Positions 24,067 to 32,669 of a stretch of DNA of 64,000 nucleotides are shown here, in pieces (position 1 is the stretch's first letter; each line of letters begins with the position of its first letter). Source of the stretch: Plantibacter auratus (lineage in GTDB: Bacteria; Actinomycetota; Actinomycetes; Actinomycetales; Microbacteriaceae); contig NZ_JBOBFV010000003.1 of the NCBI RefSeq assembly GCF_050587365.1, forward strand, positions 372,001 through 436,000. Direction: 5' to 3'. Made by a program: the position numbers and the translations under genes. Below the pieces are notes generated by a model, which was not told the DNA's origin, ran no database searches, and saw only the letters and a list, made by a program, of their open reading frames with translations.

Positions 24067-25338
24067 ATGACCGAGACCACCCTCACCGCGATCCGCGCGA
24101 GCGACGAGCACGCCGCGCAGCTCGCGGAGTTCTCGGACCACTACGCGGACATCCAGCGGCGGCGTGCTGCTCTGGACGCCGAGGAGGCCCGGCTCCTCGC
24201 CCGTTCCGCGGCCTACGCCGACGCGCTCGCGGACTCGGTCGTTCCGGCCGTGTTCCCGCCGGCCGAGCGCCAGGCGCTCTCGCGCCGATCCACCTGCGCA
24301 GCCCTCGCGATGGCGACCCGCACGCCCGAGCGGACCGTGCAGCGGGCGACGAACGACGCCGAGCGTCTCGTGAACGACGCACCGGCCGTGCTCGCGTCCC
24401 TCGAGGCCGGGCGCATCTCGGCCCGGCACGCGCAAACGATCATCGACCAACTCAGTGACGTGCCGACCGCGGGGCGGGCGGCGTTCCTGGAGGCTGTGTT
24501 GCCGGCCGCGGAGCAGCTGACCAACGCGAACCTCCGCAGGCGCGCCCGCGTCCTGCGCGAGCGCCTTCACCCCGAGTCCATTACGGCACGCGCCCGGCGG
24601 TCCGAGGCGGACCGCCGGGTGGAGTTCGAGCCGGCAGCGGACGGCATGGCGTGGGTACACCTGTTCACCACCGCGCCCATCGCGCAAGGCCTCGCGGAGC
24701 GGGTCGAAGCGGCTGCCGCGGAGTCACGCAAGGCCGGTGACACCCGCACGTGCGCCCAACTGCAGGCCGACGCCCTCGCGGCGCTCGCGCTCACCGGCGT
24801 CACGCCTGACGACGTGGCGTCGAGCCCAGTGCTCCCGCACCCCATCGAGGTCCAGGAACACATCAAGCCGACCGTGCAGATCACCGTCCCGGCGCTCAGT
24901 ATGGCCGGCGTCAGCGACGCACCGGCCATGCTCGACGGGTACGGCCCGATCGATCCTGAGATCGCGTCGCGCATCGCGGTGAACGCCCCGAGCTTCACCC
25001 GGATCCTCGTCCAACCGGAAACGGGTGCGGTGCTCTCCGTCGGGCGCGGACAGTACCGGGTCCCGGCCGACCTGCAACGGGCGGTCCGCCTCCGGGACGG
25101 CACCTGTCGCGCACCAGGCTGCGGCAGACGCGCCAGAGCCTGCGACCTCGACCATTCGGTCGCGTGGGAGGGCGGCGGGGCAACGGATGTCGGCAATCTC
25201 GCCTGCCTGTGTCGACATCATCACCGGATGAAGCATCTGCCCGGATGGAACCTCGACCACGGACCCGGCGGGGCGCTCGAGTGGACTACTCCTGACGGGA
25301 AGCGCCATCGGACGGAACCGGACCCCGCGCCGTTCTGA
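24067..25338 (+). CDS. DUF222 / HNH endonuclease-domain protein
   Basis: The 423-aa protein has an N-terminal DUF222 (13E12-repeat family) region over about residues 20-330, with a helical part including SRRSTCAALAMATRTPERT and ARHAQTIIDQL. The C-terminal HNH domain (about 345-400) has CRAPGCGRRARACDLDHSVAW, a zinc-binding Cys pair and catalytic His, then NLACLCRHHHRMKH. Family members are numerous and variable in actinobacteria and some lie within repeated elements; the biological role is not established. ATG 24067 has only a weak GGTGGA upstream. It sits between accE and the two-component genes, with copies of the same 21-bp repeat on both sides (23975-23995 and 25348-25368). Confidence 0.85.
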   Translation: MTETTLTAIRASDEHAAQLAEFSDHYADIQRRRAALDAEEARLLARSAAYADALADSVVPAVFPPAERQALSRRSTCAALAMATRTPERTVQRATNDAERLVNDAPAVLASLEAGRISARHAQTIIDQLSDVPTAGRAAFLEAVLPAAEQLTNANLRRRARVLRERLHPESITARARRSEADRRVEFEPAADGMAWVHLFTTAPIAQGLAERVEAAAAESRKAGDTRTCAQLQADALAALALTGVTPDDVASSPVLPHPIEVQEHIKPTVQITVPALSMAGVSDAPAMLDGYGPIDPEIASRIAVNAPSFTRILVQPETGAVLSVGRGQYRVPADLQRAVRLRDGTCRAPGCGRRARACDLDHSVAWEGGGATDVGNLACLCRHHHRMKHLPGWNLDHGPGGALEWTTPDGKRHRTEPDPAPF

Positions 25339-25347
25339 CCGCTGCCT

Positions 25348-25690
25348 GTCCCTGAGCCTGTCGAAGGGTTCCTCGTGGGCACTTCGACAAGCTCAGTGAC
25401 CGGGAGAGGTGTGCCCGGAACGATGAGGAGTCCTCGTGGGCACTTCGACAGGCTCAGTGACCGGAAGAGGCCTACCCGGAACGACGAGGAGTCCTCGTGG
25501 GCACTTCGACAAGCTCAGTGACCGGAAGAGGCCTACCCGGAACGACGAGGAGTCCTCGTGGGCACTTCGACAAGCTCAGTGACCGGGAAAGGTGTGCCCG
25601 GAACGATGAGGCGTCCTCGTGGGCACTTCGACAAGCTCAGTGACCGGAGGAGGTTCACCGGGAACGGTCCCTGAGCCTGTCGACGGGCAC
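25348..25690. repeat. 61-bp tandem array (about five units)
   Basis: Units beginning TCCTCGTGGGCACTTCGACA start at 25370, 25431, 25492, 25553 and 25614, an exact 61-bp period with few mismatches. The array is bordered by GTCCCTGAGCCTGTCGAAGG starting at 25348 and a relative ending near 25688. Each unit contains CTTCGACAAGCTCAGTGAC, the reverse complement of the border repeat core. It fills the whole 370-bp gap between the DUF222 gene and the membrane protein gene. Confidence 0.85.
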
Positions 25691-25708
25691 TGTCCTCGTC
25701 GAAGCGGT

Positions 25709-26770
25709 TCAGCCCTCGTCGGACACACCGACCGCGCCCACGCCGGCACGGGAGCCGTCGCGCGGGATCTCGAGCCAGACGTCGAGTTCCTCGTCGTCGT
25801 CGTCCGGACCCGCAGCGACGCCCGGTTCGCGCTGCACCGCGCGCAGGCCGACCACGGTCACCGCGACGCGCTCGTCGTCCGGGACGCTCCGCACGATGAG
25901 GCGCGTGGCGTGCGAGGCGGCGAGCGCTTCGGCGATCTGCTCGTGGATCGCGTCGAGGACGCCGGCGTCCAGCTCCTCGAGGCCACCTTCGTCCAGCATG
26001 TTCACGATCGCTCCGCGCCGCCGGGCCGCGAGCACCTCGGACCGGACCGGGTCGCTCAGGAGGTGACGCCCGCGGATCTCGTCGCGGAGACTGGCCTCCA
26101 ACGTGCGGCACTCCGTGCGATCGGCCACGGAGAGCCTGCCGCCGTTGGCGATGATCGTACGCAGCATCGGGGTCGCGAGGCGGCCCGTCTGACTGAGGCG
26201 TCGCCGCCGCTCGTGTACGTGCGCGTACTGCGCCGCCTGCCAGTCCGAGGTCGCATGCTCCGCCTGCGTGAGGCGCTCGGCGTCGTGCTGGGCCCCGGCG
26301 ATCGATCGGGTGAGCACACTCGCGAGGATGACCCAGATGAGGCTGCCCGTGACACCCATCCCGAGCGCCAGTCCCGGACCCGCCCAGAGGAGCGACTGGA
26401 ACGTGAGGAAGACGATCCCGATGTAGGCGACCGCCTCCCGCTGCCGGACCACGGTGATCGTCATCAGTGTCCCGATCGACGCGACGTGCCAGGTGGCGTA
26501 CCCGTTGTTCCGCGTGGGGTCGAGCTGGCTGGTCACGAGCAACGGGACGATGATCGCGGTCGCGAGGTTGATGCTCGCGAGCCACGACGGCATGCGCGTC
26601 GTGCCCATCGGCCAGAGACTCAGGACGCTCGCGACGGCGTAGACGAGCATCGCGATGAGGACCGGGACGACGTCGCGGGGTGTCTCGAGCGTCAGCGCCG
26701 CACGGAGCAGGTGGTACGCCGAGAACAGGGCGGCGAGGATGACGAGGGCGTACCGCGGTGCCGGGGTCAC
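25709..26770 (-). CDS. Membrane protein of a two-component locus
   Basis: The 353-aa product is not assigned to a family. The first 170 residues contain about five membrane helices. A helical segment with HERRRRLSQTGRLATP follows, then a soluble C-terminal part ending in an Asp/Glu-rich stretch (DDDDEELDVWLEIP). No phospho-accepting His or ATP-binding N/G boxes are visible, unlike the kinase upstream, so it may be a degenerate sensor or an accessory subunit. GTG 26770 overlaps the kinase stop (GTGA). Confidence 0.65.
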   Translation of the reverse strand: MTPAPRYALVILAALFSAYHLLRAALTLETPRDVVPVLIAMLVYAVASVLSLWPMGTTRMPSWLASINLATAIIVPLLVTSQLDPTRNNGYATWHVASIGTLMTITVVRQREAVAYIGIVFLTFQSLLWAGPGLALGMGVTGSLIWVILASVLTRSIAGAQHDAERLTQAEHATSDWQAAQYAHVHERRRRLSQTGRLATPMLRTIIANGGRLSVADRTECRTLEASLRDEIRGRHLLSDPVRSEVLAARRRGAIVNMLDEGGLEELDAGVLDAIHEQIAEALAASHATRLIVRSVPDDERVAVTVVGLRAVQREPGVAAGPDDDDEELDVWLEIPRDGSRAGVGAVGVSDEG

Positions 26771-28017
26771 GAGCCGTGCTCCGGTGACCACTCGATGCGG
26801 ATGACGGCGCCCTCACCCGGACGGGAGATCACCGTCGAGCGGCCGCCGACCGCGGCGACGCGCTCGACGATCGAGACCTTCAGCCCGAGCCGCTCCTCAG
26901 CGACCTGCTCGGGGCAGAACCCGACGCCGTCGTCGCCGACGATGACGCAGACGCCACCGGAGACCGTGCCCTCGATCGACAGGCTCCGCGCCGCTCCCGA
27001 ACCCGCGTGCTCGACGCTGTTGACCATCGCCTGCACCGTCGCCCAGTAGACCGCGTTGGCGACCGTGACGGGCAGGACCCGGCCGGACGCCCCCTCGACC
27101 GTGACGGAGAACGGTTCACCGAGCATCGACGCGGCCGCACGCAGCCGTTCGATGAGCTCGGCGAGCCCGGTGACCTCGTCCTCGTTCGTCATCGGCGCTC
27201 CGACGCCCTCGAGTTGCTCGATCGCGACCCGCGCCATCATGACGGCGAGCGCCTCCGACTTCGGGGTCAGCGCCCGATCCGCGGCGAGCAGGGAGGCGAG
27301 GACGCTGTCGTGGACGATCGAGTCGACCTCGACGCGCTCCACCTCCGTGGCGTGCTGCTTGACGGCCGCGTCGTAGGTGGCGAGGGCGGCCGCCCTCGCG
27401 GTGTCGACCCGACCGGCCAGCACGCGGAACAGCCCGACGAGCACGACGATGAGCCCACCGATGATCGTCGCGTAGGACGCGTCGAGCGCCCCGATCTCGA
27501 AGGACGCGGGCGCGAAGTCCGCGTCGATCACGCGGTTGACCCCGTACATGACCGAGGTCACCACGAGGTACACGATGGCCCCCCGCAACTGCAGCGGGAT
27601 GCAGGCGAACGCGACGGCGATCGTGCAGAGGTACCAGATCCACGGTTCCTGGTTGATGTCCGCCGACGCCTGCGCGTTCACCGCGGGCCAGATGAGGAGG
27701 GCCACGAAGAACACGGCGGCGAAGACGCCGGAGGCGATGCGGTGGTGCCACAGGAAGAAGCAGCAGATGATGGCGCCGAACATCGTCCCGAAGACGAGGG
27801 AGACGTAGAGCACGCCGAACCAGCCGGTGATCTGGACACCCTGCCCGAGCGTGGTGAACGCGGTCTGCAGTCCGAAGACGAGTCCGATGATGGCGACCGA
27901 ACGGCCGAGGAGGCGTTCGAAGTTCGCGGTGTTCAGCATCCGGCGCTGAACCTGGGCATCTTTCGTGGTCGCGGGGATCGCGGGATGCCTGGTCGGTGCC
28001 CGGAAGCTAGGAGACAT
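26767..28017 (-). CDS. Sensor histidine kinase
   Basis: The 416-aa protein has six hydrophobic helices over about residues 40-215, a dimerisation/phospho-acceptor segment SIVHDSVLASLLAADRAL (likely His near residue 241), and a C-terminal HATPase domain with N box MVNSVEHAGSG and G box VGDDGVGFCPEQ followed by LGLKVSIVERVA. The type resembles LuxR-pairing kinases. ATG 28017 overlaps the response-regulator stop by 11 bases; ATG for residue 27 (MLNTAN) is an alternative. The input signal is unknown. Confidence 0.85.
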   Translation of the reverse strand: MSPSFRAPTRHPAIPATTKDAQVQRRMLNTANFERLLGRSVAIIGLVFGLQTAFTTLGQGVQITGWFGVLYVSLVFGTMFGAIICCFFLWHHRIASGVFAAVFFVALLIWPAVNAQASADINQEPWIWYLCTIAVAFACIPLQLRGAIVYLVVTSVMYGVNRVIDADFAPASFEIGALDASYATIIGGLIVVLVGLFRVLAGRVDTARAAALATYDAAVKQHATEVERVEVDSIVHDSVLASLLAADRALTPKSEALAVMMARVAIEQLEGVGAPMTNEDEVTGLAELIERLRAAASMLGEPFSVTVEGASGRVLPVTVANAVYWATVQAMVNSVEHAGSGAARSLSIEGTVSGGVCVIVGDDGVGFCPEQVAEERLGLKVSIVERVAAVGGRSTVISRPGEGAVIRIEWSPEHGS

Positions 28018-28663
28018 CCGTCCCGCCTTGATCGAGGCCGGGGAGGATCCCGTCCTCGACCGCTCGGCGGAGCAGGTCGACCTTCGTCGGTGCCGGGCGA
28101 CCCACCTCGACGTACTTCACCCGGATGCGGTCGATGTGTTCGCGGGCCGTGGAGTAGGCGATACCGAGCTGCATGGCGACGGTCTTCAGCGGCAGGCCGG
28201 ACGCGTAGAGGTGCAGGACGTCGCGCTCACGGCGGCCCAGCTGCGCCCGGGCGAAGTCGCTGTCGGCGTCGATCGCGCTCGCCCACTCGATGTTGTTCAG
28301 GGCCTCGCCACGGGCCACCGTGCCGATGGCGGCGATGACCGTGTCCGTCGGTGACGACTTGGGGATGACCCCGGACGCTCCGGCGGCCAGCGCCTCGCGC
28401 ACCAGTGCGACCCGATCCGCGATGGAGTGGATGAGGACGTGCGCCCCCACGGCCTGCACCGCCTGGATGTTCGAGGTCGGCGTGCTGCCGTCGGAGAGCG
28501 AGAGGTCGAGCACGACGACGTCCGGCACCACGCCGTTCAACGCGGCGATGCACTCGACGGCGGTCGGGGCACTCGCCACGACCTGATACCCGGCGTGCGC
28601 ACACACCGCTTCGATCCCGAGCCTGACGGACTCGTGATCATCAATGATTGCGACGGTCACCAC
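28007..28663 (-). CDS. NarL/LuxR-family response regulator
   Basis: The 218-aa protein has a receiver domain (VTVAIIDDHESVRLG; phospho-acceptor Asp in VVLDLSLSDG; Lys in VIPKSS) and a C-terminal LuxR-type helix-turn-helix (LGRRERDVLHLYASGLPLKT, then ARE-HIDRIRVKY). It leads the three-gene operon regulator-kinase-membrane protein. GTG 28663 lies six bases after TACGAT (28670-28675); the next GTG at 28660 is also possible. Confidence 0.88.
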   Translation of the reverse strand: MVTVAIIDDHESVRLGIEAVCAHAGYQVVASAPTAVECIAALNGVVPDVVVLDLSLSDGSTPTSNIQAVQAVGAHVLIHSIADRVALVREALAAGASGVIPKSSPTDTVIAAIGTVARGEALNNIEWASAIDADSDFARAQLGRRERDVLHLYASGLPLKTVAMQLGIAYSTAREHIDRIRVKYVEVGRPAPTKVDLLRRAVEDGILPGLDQGGTDVS

Positions 28664-28669
28664 GGCACC

Positions 28670-28675
28670 ATCGTA
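28670..28675 (-). promoter_or_regulatory. -10 element of the two-component operon
   Basis: TACGAT on the minus strand, six bases before GTG 28663. The TACGATGGTGC string is shared with the purE promoter. Confidence 0.45.
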
Positions 28676-28740
28676 GCGAGTGACGGACCCGCCGGGCGCG
28701 ACGGCCGGATCGCGAGTCGCCTCCGTCGGCACGGGCCCGC

Positions 28741-30045
28741 TCAAGCCGTTCGCGAGAAGCCCGCGACGGCCTCGAGGTGATGCGTGTTGGGGAAGAGGTC
28801 GTAGGCCGCGAGGTGGTCGAGCTCGTACCCCTGCTCGGCAAGGAGGGCGACGTCGCGGGACAGCGCGATGGGGTCGCACGCGACGTAGACGATCGACGCG
28901 GGCCGTAGCTCGCCGAGCATGGCGACGATCTCCGCGCCGGCACCCGAGCGGGGCGGGTCGAGCACGACGGTCGCGGTGGCGTACCGGGACCGCTCGATCC
29001 GGCTGCCCGTCGCGATCTCCGACCGCAGGAAGGCGTCGACCTTCGCGGTGACGGCCTGTGCGCCCACCCACTCGGACAGGTTCTCGCCCGCGTACTTGGT
29101 GGCGCGTTCGTCACTCTCCACGGTCGTGATGCGGGTGGTGGAGCCGAAGCGGTCCCCCACGCCCGCGGCCAGGAGGCCGACGCCGCCGTAGAGGTCGAGG
29201 TTCGCGGCGCGCGGGTCGAAGCGCGCGTCGTCGATGGCCGCCGACACCGCCTGCTGGAGGGTCGTCGCAGCCTGACGGTGGACCTGCCAGAATCCGTTCG
29301 CGTCGACGATGAACTCGCGCTCGCCGACGAGCTCGCGGATCGGGTCTGCCGCGGGACGGACCGGCTTCGGTCCCCCGCGTCGACCGCGCCCGCCACCGCG
29401 TCGGCGGTCGCCGCCTCCCGCCTCGTCCGCACGCGTCAGGACGCGGACCGCTCCGGTCGAGGAGGCGACGATGTCGATGGAGGTGGTGCCGTGCGGCAGC
29501 TCCTCGAGCTTGGCCGCCTCGGCCACCGCTTCGATCGCGAGCGGCAGGTCGTCGACGGGGACGACGTGGTGGGACCTCGAGGCGTAGGGGCCGATGTTGC
29601 CGTGCTGGTCGACGTGCAGGGAGACCCGCGTCCGCCACCGGGTGCCGTCGCTCGTCTCGCCGTCGACCGCGGCGACCGTGAACTCGGGAGCGACGCCGGC
29701 GAACCGCTCGAGCCCTTCCGAGAGGACCTGGTGCTTCAACGCGCGCTGGTGGGCGAGCTCGATGTGTCCGAACTCCGCTCCCCCGGCCCGCTCGCTCGGC
29801 TCGCGGTCGACGGAGGCCTCGGCCCAGACGTGCGGACGGCGGTGCTCGGACGGCGTGAGGACCTCCAGGGTCTCCGCCCGCCAGAAGCGCTTCTCGTTCT
29901 CGTCGACGATGCGCGCCCGCACGCGCTCACCGGGGAGCGTGTCGGGGACGAAGACCACCCGGCCCTCGTGCCGGGCGACGAAGACACCCCCGTGGGCTAC
30001 GTTGGTGATGTCCAGTTCCACGGTGCGTGCAGTCGTCGTGCTCAT
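28741..30045 (-). CDS. TrmA/RumA-type RNA uridine methyltransferase
   Basis: The 434-aa protein has an N-terminal TRAM domain (about 5-65; LDITNVAHGGVFVAR) and a C-terminal SAM-dependent methyltransferase domain with LYGGVGLLAAG, VVLDPPRSGAG and YVACDPIALSRD, the Cys being the nucleophile used by m5U enzymes. It lacks the iron-sulfur Cys set of E. coli RumA. Residues 209-226 are a Gly/Arg-rich insert unusual for this core. The target, tRNA or rRNA, cannot be decided. CATGCT lies six bases before ATG 30045 as a weak -10. Confidence 0.85.
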   Translation of the reverse strand: MSTTTARTVELDITNVAHGGVFVARHEGRVVFVPDTLPGERVRARIVDENEKRFWRAETLEVLTPSEHRRPHVWAEASVDREPSERAGGAEFGHIELAHQRALKHQVLSEGLERFAGVAPEFTVAAVDGETSDGTRWRTRVSLHVDQHGNIGPYASRSHHVVPVDDLPLAIEAVAEAAKLEELPHGTTSIDIVASSTGAVRVLTRADEAGGGDRRRGGGRGRRGGPKPVRPAADPIRELVGEREFIVDANGFWQVHRQAATTLQQAVSAAIDDARFDPRAANLDLYGGVGLLAAGVGDRFGSTTRITTVESDERATKYAGENLSEWVGAQAVTAKVDAFLRSEIATGSRIERSRYATATVVLDPPRSGAGAEIVAMLGELRPASIVYVACDPIALSRDVALLAEQGYELDHLAAYDLFPNTHHLEAVAGFSRTA

Positions 30046-30107
30046 GCGTCGAGCATGTCACACGGGCGGCCGCGGGGAGTCCACCGTCCACTGCAGAAGG
30101 AACCGTC

Positions 30108-30758
30108 ATGCGCCTCACGCTCGCCTCCACGTCACCGGCCAGACTCGCCCTGCTGCGGTCGAGTGGCATCGAGCCGATCGTCGTCCCGTCGTCGGTCGAC
30201 GAGGAACAGGCCGTCGACGATGCGACCCGCGCCGCGGGTGCCCCCCTCGCCCCCGACGAGGTCGTGGCCCTCCTCGCCCGCGCAAAGGCGGAGGCCGCTC
30301 TGGCCGTCGTGCGCGAACGTGGCGACGCGGCCGACCTCATCCTCGGCGGCGACTCGGTGTTCGTCCTCGACGGCGTCGTCCACGGCAAGCCCCACACCCC
30401 CGAGCGCGCCCGCGAACGCTGGCACGCCCAGCGCGGCCGGACGGGGACCCTGTACTCCGGTCACTGGCTCATCGACTGCACCGGCGCCTCGCCGGTCGGG
30501 ATCGGCGCGGTCGCGAGCGCCGAGGTGTCCTTCGCCGACGACCTCGACGACGCCGAGATCGACGCCTACATCGCATCGGGCGAGCCCCTGGCGGTGGCGG
30601 GGGCGTTCACGATCGACAGTCTGGGTGCCGCCTTCATCACCCGCATCGAGGGCGATCCGTCGACCGTCGTCGGACTCTCGCTCCCGACCCTGCGGCGTCT
30701 CGTCCGCACGCTGGGACACGACTGGCACGAGCTCCGCAACCGGCGCGGCGCCCTCTGA
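30108..30758 (+). CDS. maf: Maf-family nucleotide pyrophosphatase
   Basis: The 216-aa protein starts with RLTLASTSPARLALLRSSGI, the Maf signature, with GGDSVFVLDGVVHGKP and the C-terminal ITRIEGDPSTVVGLSLP. Maf enzymes hydrolyse dTTP/UTP or modified pyrimidine nucleotides and are linked to septum control. ATG 30108 has AAGGA eight bases upstream. In actinobacteria maf commonly lies next to the acyl-CoA carboxylase genes, as it does here with the alpha subunit. Confidence 0.9.
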   Translation: MRLTLASTSPARLALLRSSGIEPIVVPSSVDEEQAVDDATRAAGAPLAPDEVVALLARAKAEAALAVVRERGDAADLILGGDSVFVLDGVVHGKPHTPERARERWHAQRGRTGTLYSGHWLIDCTGASPVGIGAVASAEVSFADDLDDAEIDAYIASGEPLAVAGAFTIDSLGAAFITRIEGDPSTVVGLSLPTLRRLVRTLGHDWHELRNRRGAL

Positions 30759-30810
30759 CACCCCAGCACTTGTAGAGGCGACACGTCGTTCCTGCGGCTT
30801 TTTTGTGCGT

Positions 30811-30846
30811 GTGAGCCAAAGGCTCACCCGGGCCTCCCGGTAGGCT
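30811..30846 (+). promoter_or_regulatory. Promoter and candidate operator of the carboxylase alpha-subunit gene
   Basis: A perfect dyad GTGAGCC-AAA-GGCTCAC (30811-30827) lies 13 bases before TAGGCT (30841-30846) and so covers the -35 position. GTG 30855 is eight bases after the hexamer. Confidence 0.5.
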
Positions 30847-30854
30847 CGTGGACT

Positions 30855-32615
30855 GTGCCACGTATAACCAAGGTCCTCATCGCCAACCGTGGCGAGATCG
30901 CCGTCCGCGTCATCCGAGCCGCGAAGGACAGCGGGATCGCCTCCGTCGCCGTCTACGCCGACCAGGATCGCGACGCCATGCACGCCCGTCTCGCCGACGA
31001 GGCCTACGCCCTCGACGGGACGACGAGCGCGGAGACGTACCTCGTCATCGACAAGCTCCTGTCCATCGCCCGACGGTCCGGCGCCGACGCCGTCCACCCG
31101 GGCTACGGCTTCCTCGCCGAGAACGCTGACTTCGCGCGTGCCGTCATGGCCGCCGGGCTGATCTGGATCGGCCCGTCGCCCGAGGCCATCGAGCGGCTCG
31201 GCGACAAGGTCTCGGCCCGCCACGTGGCCGAGAAGGTGGGCGCTCCGCTCGCCCCGGGCACGCTCAACCCCGTCTCGGGTGCCGAGGAGGTGCTCGACTT
31301 CGTCGACATCCACGGCCTGCCCGTCGCCATCAAGGCTGCCTTCGGCGGCGGCGGTCGCGGCCTCAAGGTCGCCCGTGAGCGCGAGGAGGTCGCCGAGCTC
31401 TTCGAGTCCGCCACCCGCGAGGCCATCGCAGCGTTCGGACGGGGCGAGTGCTTCGTCGAGAAGTACCTCGACCAGCCGCGCCATGTCGAGACACAGTGCC
31501 TCGCCGATGCGCACGGCAACGTGGTCGTCGTCTCCACCCGCGACTGCTCGCTGCAGCGTCGCCACCAGAAGCTCGTCGAAGAGGCACCGGCACCCTTCCT
31601 CACCGACGACCAGGTGACGGAGCTCTACCGCGCGTCGAAGGCGATCCTCAAGGAGGTCGGCTACCTCGGCGCCGGCACCTGCGAGTTCCTCATCGGCAAG
31701 GACGGCACCGTCTCCTTCCTCGAGGTCAACACCCGCCTGCAGGTCGAGCACCCGGTCTCCGAGGAGATCACCGGCATCGACCTCGTCCGTGAGCAGTTCC
31801 GTCTCGCCGAGGGCGGCGTCCTCGACTACGACGACCCGCAGCCGAGCGGCCACTCCTTCGAGTTCCGCATCAACGGCGAGGACCCGGGACGCGGCTTCCT
31901 CCCGCAGCCGGGCCCGATCCACGTCTTCAAGACCTTCGGCGGCCCCGGTGTCCGCCTCGACTCCGGCGTCACGGCCGGCGACACGATCTCGGGGGCGTTC
32001 GACTCGCTCCTCGGCAAGATCATCGTCACGGGACGCACCCGCGAGGAGGCGCTCGAGCGCAGTCGTCGCGCGCTCGACGAGTTCGAGGTCGCCGGCCTCC
32101 CCACCGTCATCCCCTTCCACCGCAAGATCGTCCGCGACCCCGCGTTCACCGCGGAGGACGGTACCTTCGGTGTCTACACCCGATGGATCGAGACGGAGTT
32201 CGTCAACGACATCGAGCCCTGGGACGGATCCATCGATGCACAGCAGGCACCCGCTGCCCGCTCGACGGTGGTCGTCGAGGTCGGCGGCAAGCGGCTCGAG
32301 GTCAGCCTTCCGGGCGGACAGCTGGGGCTGAACGTCGGTGCACCGGTCGCCGCTCCCGCTCCGCACCGCCGCGGTGGTGCAGCGGTGGTCTCGGGTGCGA
32401 CGGGTGATTCGGTCTCGGCGCCCATGCAGGCGACCATCGTGAAGCTCGCGGTCGCCGAGGGCGATGTCGTCGTGAAGGGCGACCTCGTCGTCGTCCTCGA
32501 GGCGATGAAGATGGAACAGCCCATCACGGCGCACAAGGACGGCACGGTCGGCGCGATCGACGCGACGGTCGGCGCCACGGTCTCCTCGGGTCACCAGCTC
32601 CTCACCATCAGCTGA
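30855..32615 (+). CDS. Acyl-CoA carboxylase alpha subunit (biotin carboxylase + BCCP)
   Basis: The 586-aa protein carries biotin carboxylase (about 1-450: KVLIANRGEIAVRVIRAAKD, HPGYGFLAENADFA, AFGGGGRGLKVA, FLEVNTRLQVEHPVSEE) and a C-terminal biotinyl domain with VLEAMKMEQPI, where Lys in MKM is biotinylated by BirA. It works with AccD/AccE at 21669-23518. The fused layout is typical of actinobacterial AccA3-type subunits. GTG 30855 is the only start consistent with the family N-terminus; an earlier GTG at 30848 is out of frame. Confidence 0.95.
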   Translation: MPRITKVLIANRGEIAVRVIRAAKDSGIASVAVYADQDRDAMHARLADEAYALDGTTSAETYLVIDKLLSIARRSGADAVHPGYGFLAENADFARAVMAAGLIWIGPSPEAIERLGDKVSARHVAEKVGAPLAPGTLNPVSGAEEVLDFVDIHGLPVAIKAAFGGGGRGLKVAREREEVAELFESATREAIAAFGRGECFVEKYLDQPRHVETQCLADAHGNVVVVSTRDCSLQRRHQKLVEEAPAPFLTDDQVTELYRASKAILKEVGYLGAGTCEFLIGKDGTVSFLEVNTRLQVEHPVSEEITGIDLVREQFRLAEGGVLDYDDPQPSGHSFEFRINGEDPGRGFLPQPGPIHVFKTFGGPGVRLDSGVTAGDTISGAFDSLLGKIIVTGRTREEALERSRRALDEFEVAGLPTVIPFHRKIVRDPAFTAEDGTFGVYTRWIETEFVNDIEPWDGSIDAQQAPAARSTVVVEVGGKRLEVSLPGGQLGLNVGAPVAAPAPHRRGGAAVVSGATGDSVSAPMQATIVKLAVAEGDVVVKGDLVVVLEAMKMEQPITAHKDGTVGAIDATVGATVSSGHQLLTIS

Positions 32616-32657
32616 CCCGACCGGCGCCTTCGGGCGTCGCATCGGACCCGGCGACGA

Positions 32658-32663
32658 TACGCT
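32658..32663 (+). promoter_or_regulatory. -10 element of the double-HTH regulator
   Basis: TACGCT ends six bases before GTG 32670. Confidence 0.45.
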
Positions 32664-32669
32664 GAACAG

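Noticed and set aside
24067..25338. Prophage or insertion sequence
   Set aside because: No integrase, transposase, terminase or capsid gene is present; only a DUF222/HNH protein and non-coding repeats.
25370..25690. CRISPR-like regular repeat spacing
   Set aside because: The whole 61-bp unit is repeated, so there are no unique spacers, and no cas genes are present. It is a tandem minisatellite.
30770..30804. Rho-independent terminator after maf
   Set aside because: There is a CTTTTTTG run at about 30798-30805, but no GC-rich stem of convincing length directly before it.
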